Positions 26,850 through 36,779 of a DNA stretch of 64,000 bases are shown here, piece by piece. The stretch is taken from contig VFZF01000008.1 of NCBI GenBank assembly GCA_016871335.1, positions 1 through 64,000 of the forward strand, read 5' to 3'. How positions within the stretch are numbered: the first letter of the stretch is position 1; each line of letters begins with the position of its first letter. The position numbers and the translations under genes are program-made. This stretch comes from Acidimicrobiia bacterium. Its GTDB lineage: Bacteria; Acidobacteriota; Vicinamibacteria; Vicinamibacterales; SCN-69-37. The notes under the pieces were generated by a model. The model saw only the letters and a list, made by a program, of their open reading frames with translations. It made no database searches and was not told the origin of the DNA.

Positions 26850-27791
26850 ATGAACCTCATCGTTACCGGCTCCATTGCGTTCGACTACCTGATGTCGTTT
26901 CCCGGCAAGTTCACGGAACACCTGCTACCCGAGCACTTTTCACGAGTGAGCCTGAGCTTCCTGGTGGACTCGATGGACAAACGCCGCGGCGGCTGTGCGC
27001 CGAACATCGCGTACACACTTGCGCTGCTTGGCGAACGTCCGAAGTTGATGGGAACCGCCGGGCAGGACTTCGGGGACTACCGCCGGTGGCTTGATGCCGC
27101 CGGCATCGACACGTCGCTGGTGAAGGACGTGGACGGGAAGTTCACCGCGTCGTTTTTTTGCAACACGGACGAAGCGAACAACCAGATCGCGTCCTTTTAC
27201 ACCGGTGCCATGGCGCACGCGGCGGAGTTGTCCTTCCGCACGGTGGATCGGCCTGACCTGGTGATCATTTCCCCGAACGATCCCGCGGCCATGGTGCAGT
27301 ACGCCGATGAGTGCCGGACGCTGGGCATCAAGTACATGTTTGACCCCGGGCAGCAGTGCGCGCGCATGACCGGCGACGAACTCCGCGAGGGCATCGTCGG
27401 CGCGTCGTTCGTGATCTGCAACGACTACGAGTTCGAGTTGATTCGGCAGAAGACGGGCCTGAGCGAAGCCGACGTGCTGGCGCTGGCGGGTGTGCTCATT
27501 GTGACCAAGGGCGAGCACGGGTCGTCGGTGATGCAGCCCGGGTCCCAGGTGGATGTGCCGGCCGTGACACCGAACCGTATCGCTGATCCGACGGGCGTTG
27601 GTGACGCGTATCGCGGCGGCTTCATGAAGGGGCTGGCCCTGCAGGCCGGGTACGACGTCTGCGCGCAGATGGGCAGCGTCGCAGCCACCTTTGCGCTTGA
27701 GCACCTCGGCGGCAGCAGCCACGCGTATTCCGTCGCGGAGTTCAAGGCTCGGTACGAGGCCCACTTCGGTCCCCTGACGGTGTTGAAGTAA
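26850..27791 (+). CDS. PfkB-family sugar/nucleoside kinase
   Basis: 313 residues. Seen: RGGCAPNIAYTLALLGERPKLMG (substrate-side motif 1) and DPTGVGDAYRGGF (motif 2, anion hole with catalytic Asp) near residue 250. The N-terminus (NLIVTGSIAFDYLMSFPG) resembles adenosine-kinase or ribokinase relatives found in several phyla. The substrate cannot be told. I chose the ATG at 26850, since the frame upstream is only translated repeat DNA. Confidence 0.85.
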   Translation: MNLIVTGSIAFDYLMSFPGKFTEHLLPEHFSRVSLSFLVDSMDKRRGGCAPNIAYTLALLGERPKLMGTAGQDFGDYRRWLDAAGIDTSLVKDVDGKFTASFFCNTDEANNQIASFYTGAMAHAAELSFRTVDRPDLVIISPNDPAAMVQYADECRTLGIKYMFDPGQQCARMTGDELREGIVGASFVICNDYEFELIRQKTGLSEADVLALAGVLIVTKGEHGSSVMQPGSQVDVPAVTPNRIADPTGVGDAYRGGFMKGLALQAGYDVCAQMGSVAATFALEHLGGSSHAYSVAEFKARYEAHFGPLTVLK

Positions 27792-27793
27792 CG

Positions 27794-28246
27794 ATGCTGA
27801 TCGCGCGAGTGCTCGTCGTGGGCGCGCTGGCGTGGCCGACGGTGCTGGGGGCGGCGCTGTGGGAGCGTGTGCACCATCCGCAGGCACGCAGTGCGTGGGC
27901 CTCGGTCGTGTACTTCGCGGCATCGCGGGTGTGTCATCAGAAACCCGAACGGTCGTTTCACACAGACGACGCCCAGTGGCCGGTGTGTGCGCGGTGCGCC
28001 GGCCTGTATCTGGCGGCACCAGTCGGCATCGCGTGGTTCTTCCTCCAGCGTCGTCGACGAGCCGGAAGGCGACGGCCACAGCCGGCACTCGTGTTTGCAG
28101 TTGCGGCCATTCCCACGGTGTTCTCGGTGGCATGGGAGTGGGGCGGGTTGGGTATGCCGCCGAACCCTGCGCGCGCCCTCAGTGCGCTGCCGCTCGGTGC
28201 TGCGGTCGCGTGGGTGCTGCTCACGGTCACCCATCAGGTAGACTGA
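27794..28246 (+). CDS. DUF2085 membrane protein
   Basis: 150 residues with about four hydrophobic helices. The DUF2085 hallmark is present: RVCHQKPERSFHTDDAQWPVCARCAGLYL (about 44-73), with cysteines and histidine that may bind metal. Function of the family is unknown. It starts 2 bp after the kinase stop and is followed by three more small membrane protein genes, so the four may form an envelope cluster. Confidence 0.75.
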   Translation: MLIARVLVVGALAWPTVLGAALWERVHHPQARSAWASVVYFAASRVCHQKPERSFHTDDAQWPVCARCAGLYLAAPVGIAWFFLQRRRRAGRRRPQPALVFAVAAIPTVFSVAWEWGGLGMPPNPARALSALPLGAAVAWVLLTVTHQVD

Positions 28247-28256
28247 ACCGGTTCAT

Positions 28257-28670
28257 ATGGCTCGTCCTCCCATCAGCAAGTCATCGATGCCCGTTCCGGA
28301 GCGGCCCAGCCTCGCGCTGACGTGTGGTCTCGCGTGGTTGTGTCCTGGGGCCGGGCACGTGCTGCAGGGACAAAGCGGCAAGGCCCTGGTGTTTGCCGGA
28401 GCGTTGTTGCCGATGTATGCCCTTGGTCTGTGGTTCGGCGGCCGGTTGTTCCCGTTTGAAGGCGGGGAGCCTCTCGTGCTGCTCGCGGGGGTGGCGCAGT
28501 GGATGATGGGGGCGCCTCGTCTGCTCGCGGCGGTTGCCGGCGCCGGCGGAGGCGATGTCGTCGCCGTGGCCTACGAGTACGGCAACACCTTCCTGATCGT
28601 GTCGGGGCTGCTGAACGCCCTTGTGGTGCTCGACGCGTCTGATGTCGCACGCGGAAGGAAGCCGGTATGA
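28257..28670 (+). CDS. small multi-helix membrane protein (DUF6677-like)
   Basis: 137 residues. After a short polar start, GLAWLCPGAGHVLQGQSGKALVF (about 25-47) resembles the TM2/DUF6677-type motif with Pro-Gly-X-Gly-His, followed by three or four more hydrophobic stretches. Function unknown. An alternative ATG lies at 28287. It overlaps the next small gene by 4 bp (ATGA). Confidence 0.65.
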   Translation: MARPPISKSSMPVPERPSLALTCGLAWLCPGAGHVLQGQSGKALVFAGALLPMYALGLWFGGRLFPFEGGEPLVLLAGVAQWMMGAPRLLAAVAGAGGGDVVAVAYEYGNTFLIVSGLLNALVVLDASDVARGRKPV

Positions 28671-28840
28671 CCAGTCATCTCGGGATGATGATCTTGTTTG
28701 CGGCGCTGGTGTCCCCGGTATTTGCGGCCCTGCATCGCGACGACCTGTCGTCCGGGCGTGCGTTTGCCGTCAAATTGTTCGCCAGCCTCGCAGGCGGGGC
28801 TCTTGTGCTGAGCTGGGTGCTGTATCTCATCTTCGGCTGA
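28667..28840 (+). CDS. 57-residue membrane protein
   Basis: A short gene easily missed by length cut-offs. ATG overlaps the previous stop (ATGA). The product has two hydrophobic helices (about 5-22, MMILFAALVSPVFAAL; about 38-56, LAGGALVLSWVLYLIFG) separated by a polar loop with HRDDLSSGRA. Codon use matches its neighbours. Function unknown; placement suggests it works with the adjacent small membrane proteins. Confidence 0.65.
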   Translation: MTSHLGMMILFAALVSPVFAALHRDDLSSGRAFAVKLFASLAGGALVLSWVLYLIFG

Positions 28841-28871
28841 ACTCCCGCGCCGGCCGTGGCTGTGGGCGTGG

Positions 28872-29246
28872 GTGCCCGCGCTGGTCTTCATGGCTGCGAT
28901 TTTTGTGGTGTCCCACCAGTCCTCGGTGTCCATCCCATTTGACGCGCCCGATTACTACGCGCACGGGATCTCGTACACCGTCCTCGGGTGCCTTCTGATT
29001 CGCGCACTCGCGGGCGGGGACCTCAAGGCCATGACCTGGAACCTGGTGCTCCTGGCCACCGTGATTGGCGGCCTGTACGGCATCTCGGATGAGTTCCACC
29101 AGTCGTTCATCCCGGGACGCCACCCCTCGGTCAGCGACGTCATCGCCGACACGGTCGGGTCACTGGCCGGGGCTGTGGCCGGGGCCGCGCTCGGGGGGTG
29201 GTTGCGGCGGCCCACCCGCCCATCCGCGCATCCGCCCACCTTATAA
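28872..29246 (+). CDS. VanZ-family membrane protein
   Basis: About 124 residues from a GTG at 28872. The reading frame extends further upstream (RPWLWAWVP just before it) in a way that fits the family, so the true start may be a rare codon nearer 28840. Seen: SHQSSVSIPF, ISYTVLGCLLIRAL, and the signature YGISDEFHQSFIPGRHPSVSDVIADTVGS. VanZ relatives occur in many envelopes with unclear roles. The last residues (RPTRPSAHPPTL) are encoded by a repeat cluster. Confidence 0.75.
   Translation: MPALVFMAAIFVVSHQSSVSIPFDAPDYYAHGISYTVLGCLLIRALAGGDLKAMTWNLVLLATVIGGLYGISDEFHQSFIPGRHPSVSDVIADTVGSLAGAVAGAALGGWLRRPTRPSAHPPTL
29213..29240. repeat. CCCATCCG-type repeat cluster
   Basis: Units of CCCATCC, GCATCC and CCCACC at the end of the VanZ gene, partly translated. 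On the other strand they read GGATGGGCGG, the unit seen at 32388-32422 and 57319-57377. Confidence 0.6.
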
Positions 29247-29256
29247 TCGGAGCGCC

Positions 29257-30039
29257 ATGTCCTTTGAAAACCTGCTGTTGGAGCGCGACGGCGCCGTCCT
29301 CCTTGTCACCCTGAACCGCCCAAAGGTGCTGAACGCCCTTAATTTCCAGACGCTCTCCGAGCTGGGTCAGGTGATTGACGAGGCGAAGCGGGACGAGTTG
29401 GTGCGGGTGGTGGTCGTGACCGGCGCCGGCGAGAAGTCGTTTGTGGCCGGAGCGGACATCAACGAACTGGCCGTGCAGACGCCGGTCATCGGCCGGGAAC
29501 ACGCGCGCAACGGACAGGATCTCTTCGACCGCATCGAACGCCTGGGGAAGCCCGTCATCGCCGCCGTCAACGGATTTGCGCTGGGTGGCGGCTGTGAACT
29601 GGCCATGGCGTGCACGATGCGCATCGCGTCCGACAACGCCCGGTTCGGTCAACCCGAAATCAACCTCGGTCTCATCCCCGGCTACGCCGGCTCTCAGCGG
29701 CTACCGCGCCTGATCGGCCGTGGTCGCGCGCAGGAACTGTTGCTCACGGGCGACATGATCGGCGCCGACGAGGCGTATCGCATCGGGCTCGTGAATCGTG
29801 TCGTTCCCGCGGCAGAACTCATGGCCGAGGTGAAGAAGCTCGCGCAGACGCTGGCGCAGAAGGCGCCCGTGGCTGTGCGCTACATCCTTGAAGCGGTTGC
29901 GCATGGCGCCGACATGGCGTTTGCCGACGCGCAGGATCACGAAGCGACGTTGTTTGGTCTGGTGTCGTCGACCGACGACATGCGCGAAGGGACCCGGGCG
30001 TTCCTTGAGAAGCGCAAGCCCGCATTTACAGGCCAGTAG
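29257..30039 (+). CDS. enoyl-CoA hydratase/isomerase (crotonase family)
   Basis: 260 residues. Both acidic catalytic positions of enoyl-CoA hydratases are present: Glu in NGFALGGGCELAMACTMRI and Glu in FGQPEINLGLIPGYAGSQRL; the CoA-binding oxyanion motif FVAGADINEL is also clear. It adds water to enoyl-CoA in fatty-acid or amino-acid breakdown. No Shine-Dalgarno sequence; TATAAT (29242-29247) ends nine bases before the ATG and may give a nearly leaderless transcript. Confidence 0.92.
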   Translation: MSFENLLLERDGAVLLVTLNRPKVLNALNFQTLSELGQVIDEAKRDELVRVVVVTGAGEKSFVAGADINELAVQTPVIGREHARNGQDLFDRIERLGKPVIAAVNGFALGGGCELAMACTMRIASDNARFGQPEINLGLIPGYAGSQRLPRLIGRGRAQELLLTGDMIGADEAYRIGLVNRVVPAAELMAEVKKLAQTLAQKAPVAVRYILEAVAHGADMAFADAQDHEATLFGLVSSTDDMREGTRAFLEKRKPAFTGQ

Positions 30040-30050
30040 GTTTTCTGCGA

Positions 30051-30479
30051 ATGCGAGTTGCACTCATCGTTGCGAAGTACCACGACTTCATCACCGACCG
30101 GCTTGAGTCAGGCGCGCGCCAGGCATTGCAGGAACGTGGTGTGGCGGCGGGCGATATTGTGACTTTCCCGGTGCCTGGGGCCTACGAACTCGCCCAGGCG
30201 GCACAGCGTGTGGCGGAAGAGGGCTGGGACGCCGTCGTCTGCCTTGGCTGTCTGATTCGCGGGGAGACGATCCACTTTGATGTCATCGCGTCGGCAGCGG
30301 CCGACGGCATCATGCGCGCGGCGCAGGCCACGGCCACGCCGATCACCTTCGGGGTGTTGACGACCAACACGGCGGAAGAGGCGATGGCGCGGGCGGTGGA
30401 CGGGCCCGCGAACAAGGGGCGTGAGGCGGCGGTCGCGGCGTTCGAGATGGCGACGCTGTACGGGACGTTCGGAGCATGA
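30051..30479 (+). CDS. ribH: 6,7-dimethyl-8-ribityllumazine synthase
   Basis: 142 residues; the penultimate step of riboflavin synthesis, forming icosahedral or pentameric shells. Seen: substrate loop FPVPGAYELAQAA, CLIRGETIHFDVIAS with the catalytic His, GVLTTNTAEEAMARA, and NKGREAAVAAFEM. ATG at 30051 begins 11 bp after the hydratase gene. nusB follows with a 4-bp overlap, the common ribH-nusB order. Confidence 0.95.
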   Translation: MRVALIVAKYHDFITDRLESGARQALQERGVAAGDIVTFPVPGAYELAQAAQRVAEEGWDAVVCLGCLIRGETIHFDVIASAAADGIMRAAQATATPITFGVLTTNTAEEAMARAVDGPANKGREAAVAAFEMATLYGTFGA

Positions 30480-30884
30480 CCCTTCGGCATCAGTCGCGGG
30501 AGCTGGCCCTCCAGGCTCTGTATTTCTGGGAGGTGGGTCATGCCACACCGGAGGAGGCGCTTGGGCACGTGGTGGCGGAGCAGGCGCCCGAGGCATCGGA
30601 ACCGGTGCGTGTGTTCGCCCTCGAACTGCTGCGCGGGACGGTGATCGCCCATGAAGAGCTGGATCTCATCATCGGGCGTCATATCGACAACTGGCGGATC
30701 GAGCGCCTGGCGGTGATCGACAAACTCATTCTCCGGCTGGCGACCTGGGAGCTGCGGTACCAGCCCGACACGCCGCCGGCTGTGGTGGTGAACGAAGCTC
30801 TGGAACTGGCGCGCACGTTCAGCGCCGATGAATCGATCAAGTTCGTGAATGGCGTCCTTGACGGCATTCGAAAGGCCCTGACGC

Positions 30885-30895
<11 letters not shown>
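30476..30895 (+). CDS. nusB: transcription antitermination factor NusB
   Basis: 139 residues, all-helical RNA-binding protein acting with NusE (S10) on boxA of rRNA transcripts. Seen: RHQSRELALQALYFWEVG at the N-terminus, and the C-terminal signature LRLATWELRYQPDTPPAVVVNEALELAR, FSADESIKFVNGVLDGI. ATGA overlap with ribH, and its end overlaps lysS by 11 bp. Confidence 0.95.
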
Positions 30896-32387
<1,492 letters not shown>

Positions 32388-32422
32388 CGGATGGGCTGCT
32401 GGGCGGGTGGGCGGATGGGCGC
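32388..32422. repeat. GGATGGGC-type repeat cluster
   Basis: Units of GGATGGGC, TGGGC and GGGTGGGC fill the whole gap between lysS and lolC, leaving no normal ribosome site before the lolC ATG. Confidence 0.65.
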
Positions 32423-33664
32423 ATGAGTGTCTCGTGGTTCATCGCGCTGCGCTATCTCACGGCGCGGCGGAAGCAGACGTTCATCTCGCTGATTTCGCTC
32501 GTGTCGATTCTCGGGGTGGGGGTCGGCGTGATGGCGCTCGTGATCGCGAATGCCCTGATGACGGGCGTCCAGGAAGAGATGCGCGATCGCATCGTGGGAT
32601 CCACCGCGCACATCAACGTCTACAAGTTCGGCACCGGACTGGTCGACGTGGAGACGGAACTGCGGAAGGTCATGCGTCCCGGTGTGGTGGCTGCCGCGCC
32701 GGTGGTCATGGGTGAGGGCATGCTGGCTGCCGGTGACCGCCGTGCCGCCGTCAAGATCAAGGGCATCGATCCCGCGCGCGAGGTGCAGGTCACGGAGCTG
32801 GGCGTCTCGATCGTGTCCGGATCGGTGGAGGCGCTGAATGTTCCGGAGCCGGCCGACCCCGACGACATCCGCCCGCTCGACCGGGTGCTGCTTGGTGAGG
32901 ACCTCGCGCAGACGCTGCACGTGCGCACCGGCGAGGCGGTGGAACTCCTCACGGCTGAAGGCATCCTCACGCCGATGGGTGTGGTGCCGCGCCTTCGGGT
33001 GTTTGAGGTGGCGGGGATCTTCACACTGGGCTTCTACGAGTTCGACGCGAACTACGCGCTGATGTCGATCGACGTGTCGCAGCAGTTGTTGAATCAGGCC
33101 ACGCCGGACGCCCTGCAGTTGAAAGTTGCCGATCTGGATGACGCGCCCGAGATTGCTGCGGAGCTGCAGACGTGGCTGGGTGGTGACTACGCCGCGCAGG
33201 ACTGGACGGTGCTCAACGCCCCGCTGTACGAAGCGCTGCGGCTCGAACGGCTCGCGATTGGTTTCACCATCGGTCTGATCGTGATGGTCGCCGCGCTCAA
33301 CATCGTGGCGTCACTGGTGCTGCTCGTGATGGAGAAGACGCGCGACATCGGCATTTTGCGCACGATGGGCGCCCCGGCGTCGGCAATTCAGCGCATCTTC
33401 ATTCTGCAGGGCGTCACGATCGGCGCGATTGGCACGCTGGTCGGAGCGGCGCTGGGAGTGATCGTCTCGTGGCTGTGTGACCGCTACGAACTGTTCTCGC
33501 TGCCGGGCGACGTCTATCAGATCACACACCTGCGCTTCAAAGTGGATCCCCTCGACGTGGCGACCATCGTCGTGGCGGCCTTGCTGGTGTGCCTGGTCGC
33601 GACGATCTATCCGGCACGGCGCGCCAGCGCCGTGGACCCGGCGGAGGCCCTGCGCTACCAATGA
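32423..33664 (+). CDS. lipoprotein-releasing ABC transporter permease LolC/LolE
   Basis: 413 residues of the FtsX/MacB-type permease family. A short cytoplasmic start (SVSWFIALRYLTARRKQTF), first helix at about 20-45 (SLISLVSILGVGVGVMALVI), a large periplasmic domain (about 50-265), then three helices near 275-300, 325-350 and 375-400. With LolD encoded next (4-bp overlap), it should extract outer-membrane lipoproteins from the inner membrane. One permease gene only is present, as in species with a LolF-type homodimer, so C versus E cannot be assigned. Confidence 0.88.
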   Translation: MSVSWFIALRYLTARRKQTFISLISLVSILGVGVGVMALVIANALMTGVQEEMRDRIVGSTAHINVYKFGTGLVDVETELRKVMRPGVVAAAPVVMGEGMLAAGDRRAAVKIKGIDPAREVQVTELGVSIVSGSVEALNVPEPADPDDIRPLDRVLLGEDLAQTLHVRTGEAVELLTAEGILTPMGVVPRLRVFEVAGIFTLGFYEFDANYALMSIDVSQQLLNQATPDALQLKVADLDDAPEIAAELQTWLGGDYAAQDWTVLNAPLYEALRLERLAIGFTIGLIVMVAALNIVASLVLLVMEKTRDIGILRTMGAPASAIQRIFILQGVTIGAIGTLVGAALGVIVSWLCDRYELFSLPGDVYQITHLRFKVDPLDVATIVVAALLVCLVATIYPARRASAVDPAEALRYQ

Positions 33665-34344
33665 CCTGCCTCAGCGCGCACGGTATCGTGAAGGCGTACC
33701 CGACCGCCACGGGACAGATCGAGGTCCTCAAGGGCGCCGACCTCGATGTCACGCAGGGCGAGATGGTTGCGGTGATCGGCGCGTCCGGCGTCGGGAAGAG
33801 TTCCCTCCTGCATGTGCTTGGCGGCCTCGATGCATTTGATGCCGGCACAGTGACGGTCGGCGGCTCGGCGTTGCATGCGATGACCGACGAGGCGCGCGTC
33901 CGGTTCCGTAATAAACACGTCGGTTTTGTCTTCCAGTTCCACCACCTTCTGTCGGAGTTCACCGCACTCGAAAACGTGGAGATGCCCCTCTGGATTGCCG
34001 GCACGCCGGCGGCAGAGCGCCGGTCTCGTGCGGAAGCGCTGTTGGCGCGGGTCGGCTTGGCCGACCGGGCGACGCACCGCCCGTCGGCCCTGTCAGGGGG
34101 CGAACAGCAGCGGGTGGCGATTGCCCGGGCCCTGGTGGCCAGGCCCACCGTCCTGCTCGCGGATGAACCCACCGGCAACCTCGACGAGGATACGGCGGTA
34201 GACCTGCACCGGCTCCTCAGGGACATGCATGCCGAGCACGGTCTGACCTCGGTCATCGTGACGCATAACCCCACCCTGGCCGCGGCGTGTGACCGCGTCT
34301 TGCGCCTGGAAGGCGGCCGGCTCCTAGCGGCCGATCTCGTATAA
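33661..34344 (+). CDS. lolD: lipoprotein-releasing ABC transporter ATPase LolD
   Basis: 227 residues. Walker A GASGVGKSS, Q-loop in FVFQFHHLLSEFTALENV, signature LSGGEQQRVAIARAL, Walker B VLLADEPTGNLD, H-loop VIVTHNP. The FHHLL...EFTALENV stretch is characteristic of LolD. I used the ATG at 33661 overlapping the lolC stop; a longer frame upstream is antisense-like filler. lnt earlier in this window makes the triacylated lipoproteins this system exports. Confidence 0.92.
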   Translation: MTCLSAHGIVKAYPTATGQIEVLKGADLDVTQGEMVAVIGASGVGKSSLLHVLGGLDAFDAGTVTVGGSALHAMTDEARVRFRNKHVGFVFQFHHLLSEFTALENVEMPLWIAGTPAAERRSRAEALLARVGLADRATHRPSALSGGEQQRVAIARALVARPTVLLADEPTGNLDEDTAVDLHRLLRDMHAEHGLTSVIVTHNPTLAAACDRVLRLEGGRLLAADLV

Positions 34345-34345
34345 T
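34340..34345 (+). promoter_or_regulatory. candidate -10 box of clpC, nearly leaderless
   Basis: A perfect TATAAT at the very end of lolD, eight bases before the ATG at 34354. It implies a 5' leader of about one or two bases. No good -35 match is seen at the right distance. Confidence 0.35.
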
Positions 34346-34353
34346 TCATGGGG

Positions 34354-36759
34354 ATGTTCGAACGGTACACGGAGCGCGCCCGGCGAGTGTTGTTCTTCGC
34401 CCGTTATGAGGCGACCCAGCTCGGCAGCACGTCGATCGAGACCGAGCACCTGCTGCTGGGACTCATTCGCGAAGGCAAGGGGCTGACCAGCCGCATCTTT
34501 GCGCGGTCACACCTGTCTTTGGAGAGTATTCGCAAGGAAATCGAAGGCCGCACGGTCTTCAAGGAAAAGGTCTCGACCTCGGTCGAGATTCCCTTCAGCG
34601 CCGAGACCAAGCGTGTGCTGCAGTACTCGGCGGAAGAGGCCGACCGGCTCGCGCACACCTACATCGGCACCGAACACCTCCTGCTGGGCCTGCTGCGCGA
34701 AGAGCAGTGCATCGCGTCGTCGATCCTCTACGACAAGGGGATGCGGCTCGCGAGTGTGCGCGACGACATTGTGCAGCTGCTCAACGAGAAGACCGCTCCG
34801 GTGCGTCCGAAGGAAACGCCGCTGCTGGCCGAGTTCAGCCGTGACCTGACGGAAGCCGCGAGCAAGCGGCAGCTCGATCCGCTGGTGGGCCGCGCGCTGG
34901 AACTTGAGCGCGTGCAACAGGTGTTGTGCCGCCGCACGAAGAACAACGTGGTGCTCATCGGTGAGCCCGGCGTCGGCAAGACCGCGATCGCCGAAGGACT
35001 CGCGCAGCGCATTGTGGACGGCGAAGCCCCGCACTTCCTCGCCGACAAACGCATCCTCGCGCTCGACATCTCGCTGATCGTCGCCGGCACCAAGTACCGC
35101 GGACAGTTCGAAGAACGCCTCAAGGCGATCATGAAAGAACTGACCGAGAACCCGCACATCATCGTGTTCATTGATGAGCTGCACACGCTGGTGGGCGCGG
35201 GATCAGCGGAAGGGTCGCTCGATGCGGCCAACATTCTGAAGCCGGCGCTCTCGCGCGGCGAGATTCGCTGCATCGGCGCCACGACGCCGGCGGAGTACCG
35301 TAAATACATCGAGAAGGATCGCTCGCTGGAACGGAGATTCCAGGCGGTGAAGGTGGAGCCGCCGACCGAGGTCGAGTCCCTGGCGGTGATCCTCGGCGTG
35401 AAGGACCGCTACGAAGCGTTCCATCACGTGGTCTTCTCGCCCGAGGCGCTTGAAGCGGCCGTGTATCAGTCGAGCCGCTACATCACCGACCGTTTTCTGC
35501 CCGACAAGGCCATCGATCTGCTGGACGAGGCCGGAGCACGCGTCAAGCTCCGCGAGGCGCAGACGCGCATCGATCCCGCCGCCCAGACCCGGCAGGTGGT
35601 GCTGACCGTGCCGACGATCGACGAAGACGGCCCCGTCACGACCGGGCCGGCGATGGGCACCGTGGTGCGCGAGACCGTGTCGCTGCGCCCTGGAGGCCGC
35701 CCGATCGTCGTCGGCCGCCAGGAAATCGACGAGGTCGTGTCGAAGTGGACCGGCGTGCCGCTGACCTCGATCAACGAGGACGAAGGCGACAAGTTGCTGC
35801 GGATGGAGGACGAACTCCATTACCGCGTCATCAGCCAGGAGAAGGCCATCTCGGCCGTGTCGCGCGCGATTCGCCGGTCACGCGCTGGGTTGAAGAATCC
35901 AAATCGCCCCGTGGGCTCGTTTGTGTTCCTCGGGCCGACCGGCGTCGGCAAGACCGAACTGGCGCGTGCGCTCGCGAACTTCCTGTTTGGTTCGGATCAG
36001 GCGCTGATTCGGTTCGACATGTCCGAGTACATGGAGAAACACGCCGTCTCGAAGCTGATCGGGTCGCCGCCGGGATACGTCGGACACGAAGAGGGCGGTC
36101 AGCTGACGGAGAAGGTCAAGCGGCATCCGTACGCGGTGGTGCTGCTCGACGAGGTCGAGAAGGCCCATCCCGATCTCTTCAACATCCTGCTGCAGGTGTT
36201 TGAAGACGGCCATCTGACCGACGGCCTCGGCAACCGGATCAACTTCAAGAACACGATCATCATCATGACGTCCAACATCGGCGCCCGCTTCATTCAGAAG
36301 AAGGCGTCCATGGGCTTCCAGTCGCAGGATAAGGGCGACCTTCAGAAGTCGGTCACCGATCAGGTGCTGGGCGAGGTGAAGCGGACGTTCAACCCCGAGT
36401 TCATCAACCGCATCGACGAACTCATCGTTTTTGAGCCGCTGTCCGACGATGACCTGCGGCGGATCATGGGGCTGCTTGTCGCGGACCTGAACCGGCATCT
36501 GGTGAACCGGAAACTGTCGATTACCCTGACCTCGGAAGCCGTGGACTGGATCATCGATGTGACCTGCCGCGACCGGACCTATGGGGCCAGGCCCCTGCGG
36601 CGTGCCATCCAGCGGTATATCGAGGATCCGCTCTCTGAGGAGCTGATTCGGGGTCGGTTGCGGGCCGGCGAGGTCGAGGTCTACCTCGACCATGGCACCC
36701 TGGCCTGGCGCGCGGCCGACGGGTCCGAGACCGGCCGCTCGCTGGCCACAATCGTCTAA
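34354..36759 (+). CDS. Clp protease ATPase ClpC-like, lacking a coiled-coil M domain
   Basis: 801 residues. Two N-terminal Clp repeats (about 1-145), first AAA+ module with Walker [10 protein letters not shown] (about 204), second AAA+ with GPTGVGKTE (about 528) and [12 protein letters not shown]. The middle (about 395-456) between [10 protein letters not shown] and [10 protein letters not shown] holds Pro/Val/Thr-rich sequence, not the UVR-type coiled coil normal in ClpC. A MGM start at 34348 is possible, but [11 protein letters not shown] fits the family. TATAAT (34340-34345) lies eight bases upstream of this ATG with no ribosome site. Confidence 0.9.
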   Translation: MFERYTERARRVLFFARYEATQLGSTSIETEHLLLGLIREGKGLTSRIFARSHLSLESIRKEIEGRTVFKEKVSTSVEIPFSAETKRVLQYSAEEADRLAHTYIGTEHLLLGLLREEQCIASSILYDKGMRLASVRDDIVQLLNEKTAPVRPKETPLLAEFSRDLTEAASKRQLDPLVGRALELERVQQVLCRRTKNNVVLIGEPGVGKTAIAEGLAQRIVDGEAPHFLADKRILALDISLIVAGTKYRGQFEERLKAIMKELTENPHIIVFIDELHTLVGAGSAEGSLDAANILKPALSRGEIRCIGATTPAEYRKYIEKDRSLERRFQAVKVEPPTEVESLAVILGVKDRYEAFHHVVFSPEALEAAVYQSSRYITDRFLPDKAIDLLDEAGARVKLREAQTRIDPAAQTRQVVLTVPTIDEDGPVTTGPAMGTVVRETVSLRPGGRPIVVGRQEIDEVVSKWTGVPLTSINEDEGDKLLRMEDELHYRVISQEKAISAVSRAIRRSRAGLKNPNRPVGSFVFLGPTGVGKTELARALANFLFGSDQALIRFDMSEYMEKHAVSKLIGSPPGYVGHEEGGQLTEKVKRHPYAVVLLDEVEKAHPDLFNILLQVFEDGHLTDGLGNRINFKNTIIIMTSNIGARFIQKKASMGFQSQDKGDLQKSVTDQVLGEVKRTFNPEFINRIDELIVFEPLSDDDLRRIMGLLVADLNRHLVNRKLSITLTSEAVDWIIDVTCRDRTYGARPLRRAIQRYIEDPLSEELIRGRLRAGEVEVYLDHGTLAWRAADGSETGRSLATIV

Positions 36760-36779
36760 GCTTGAAAACTGGTGACTGT

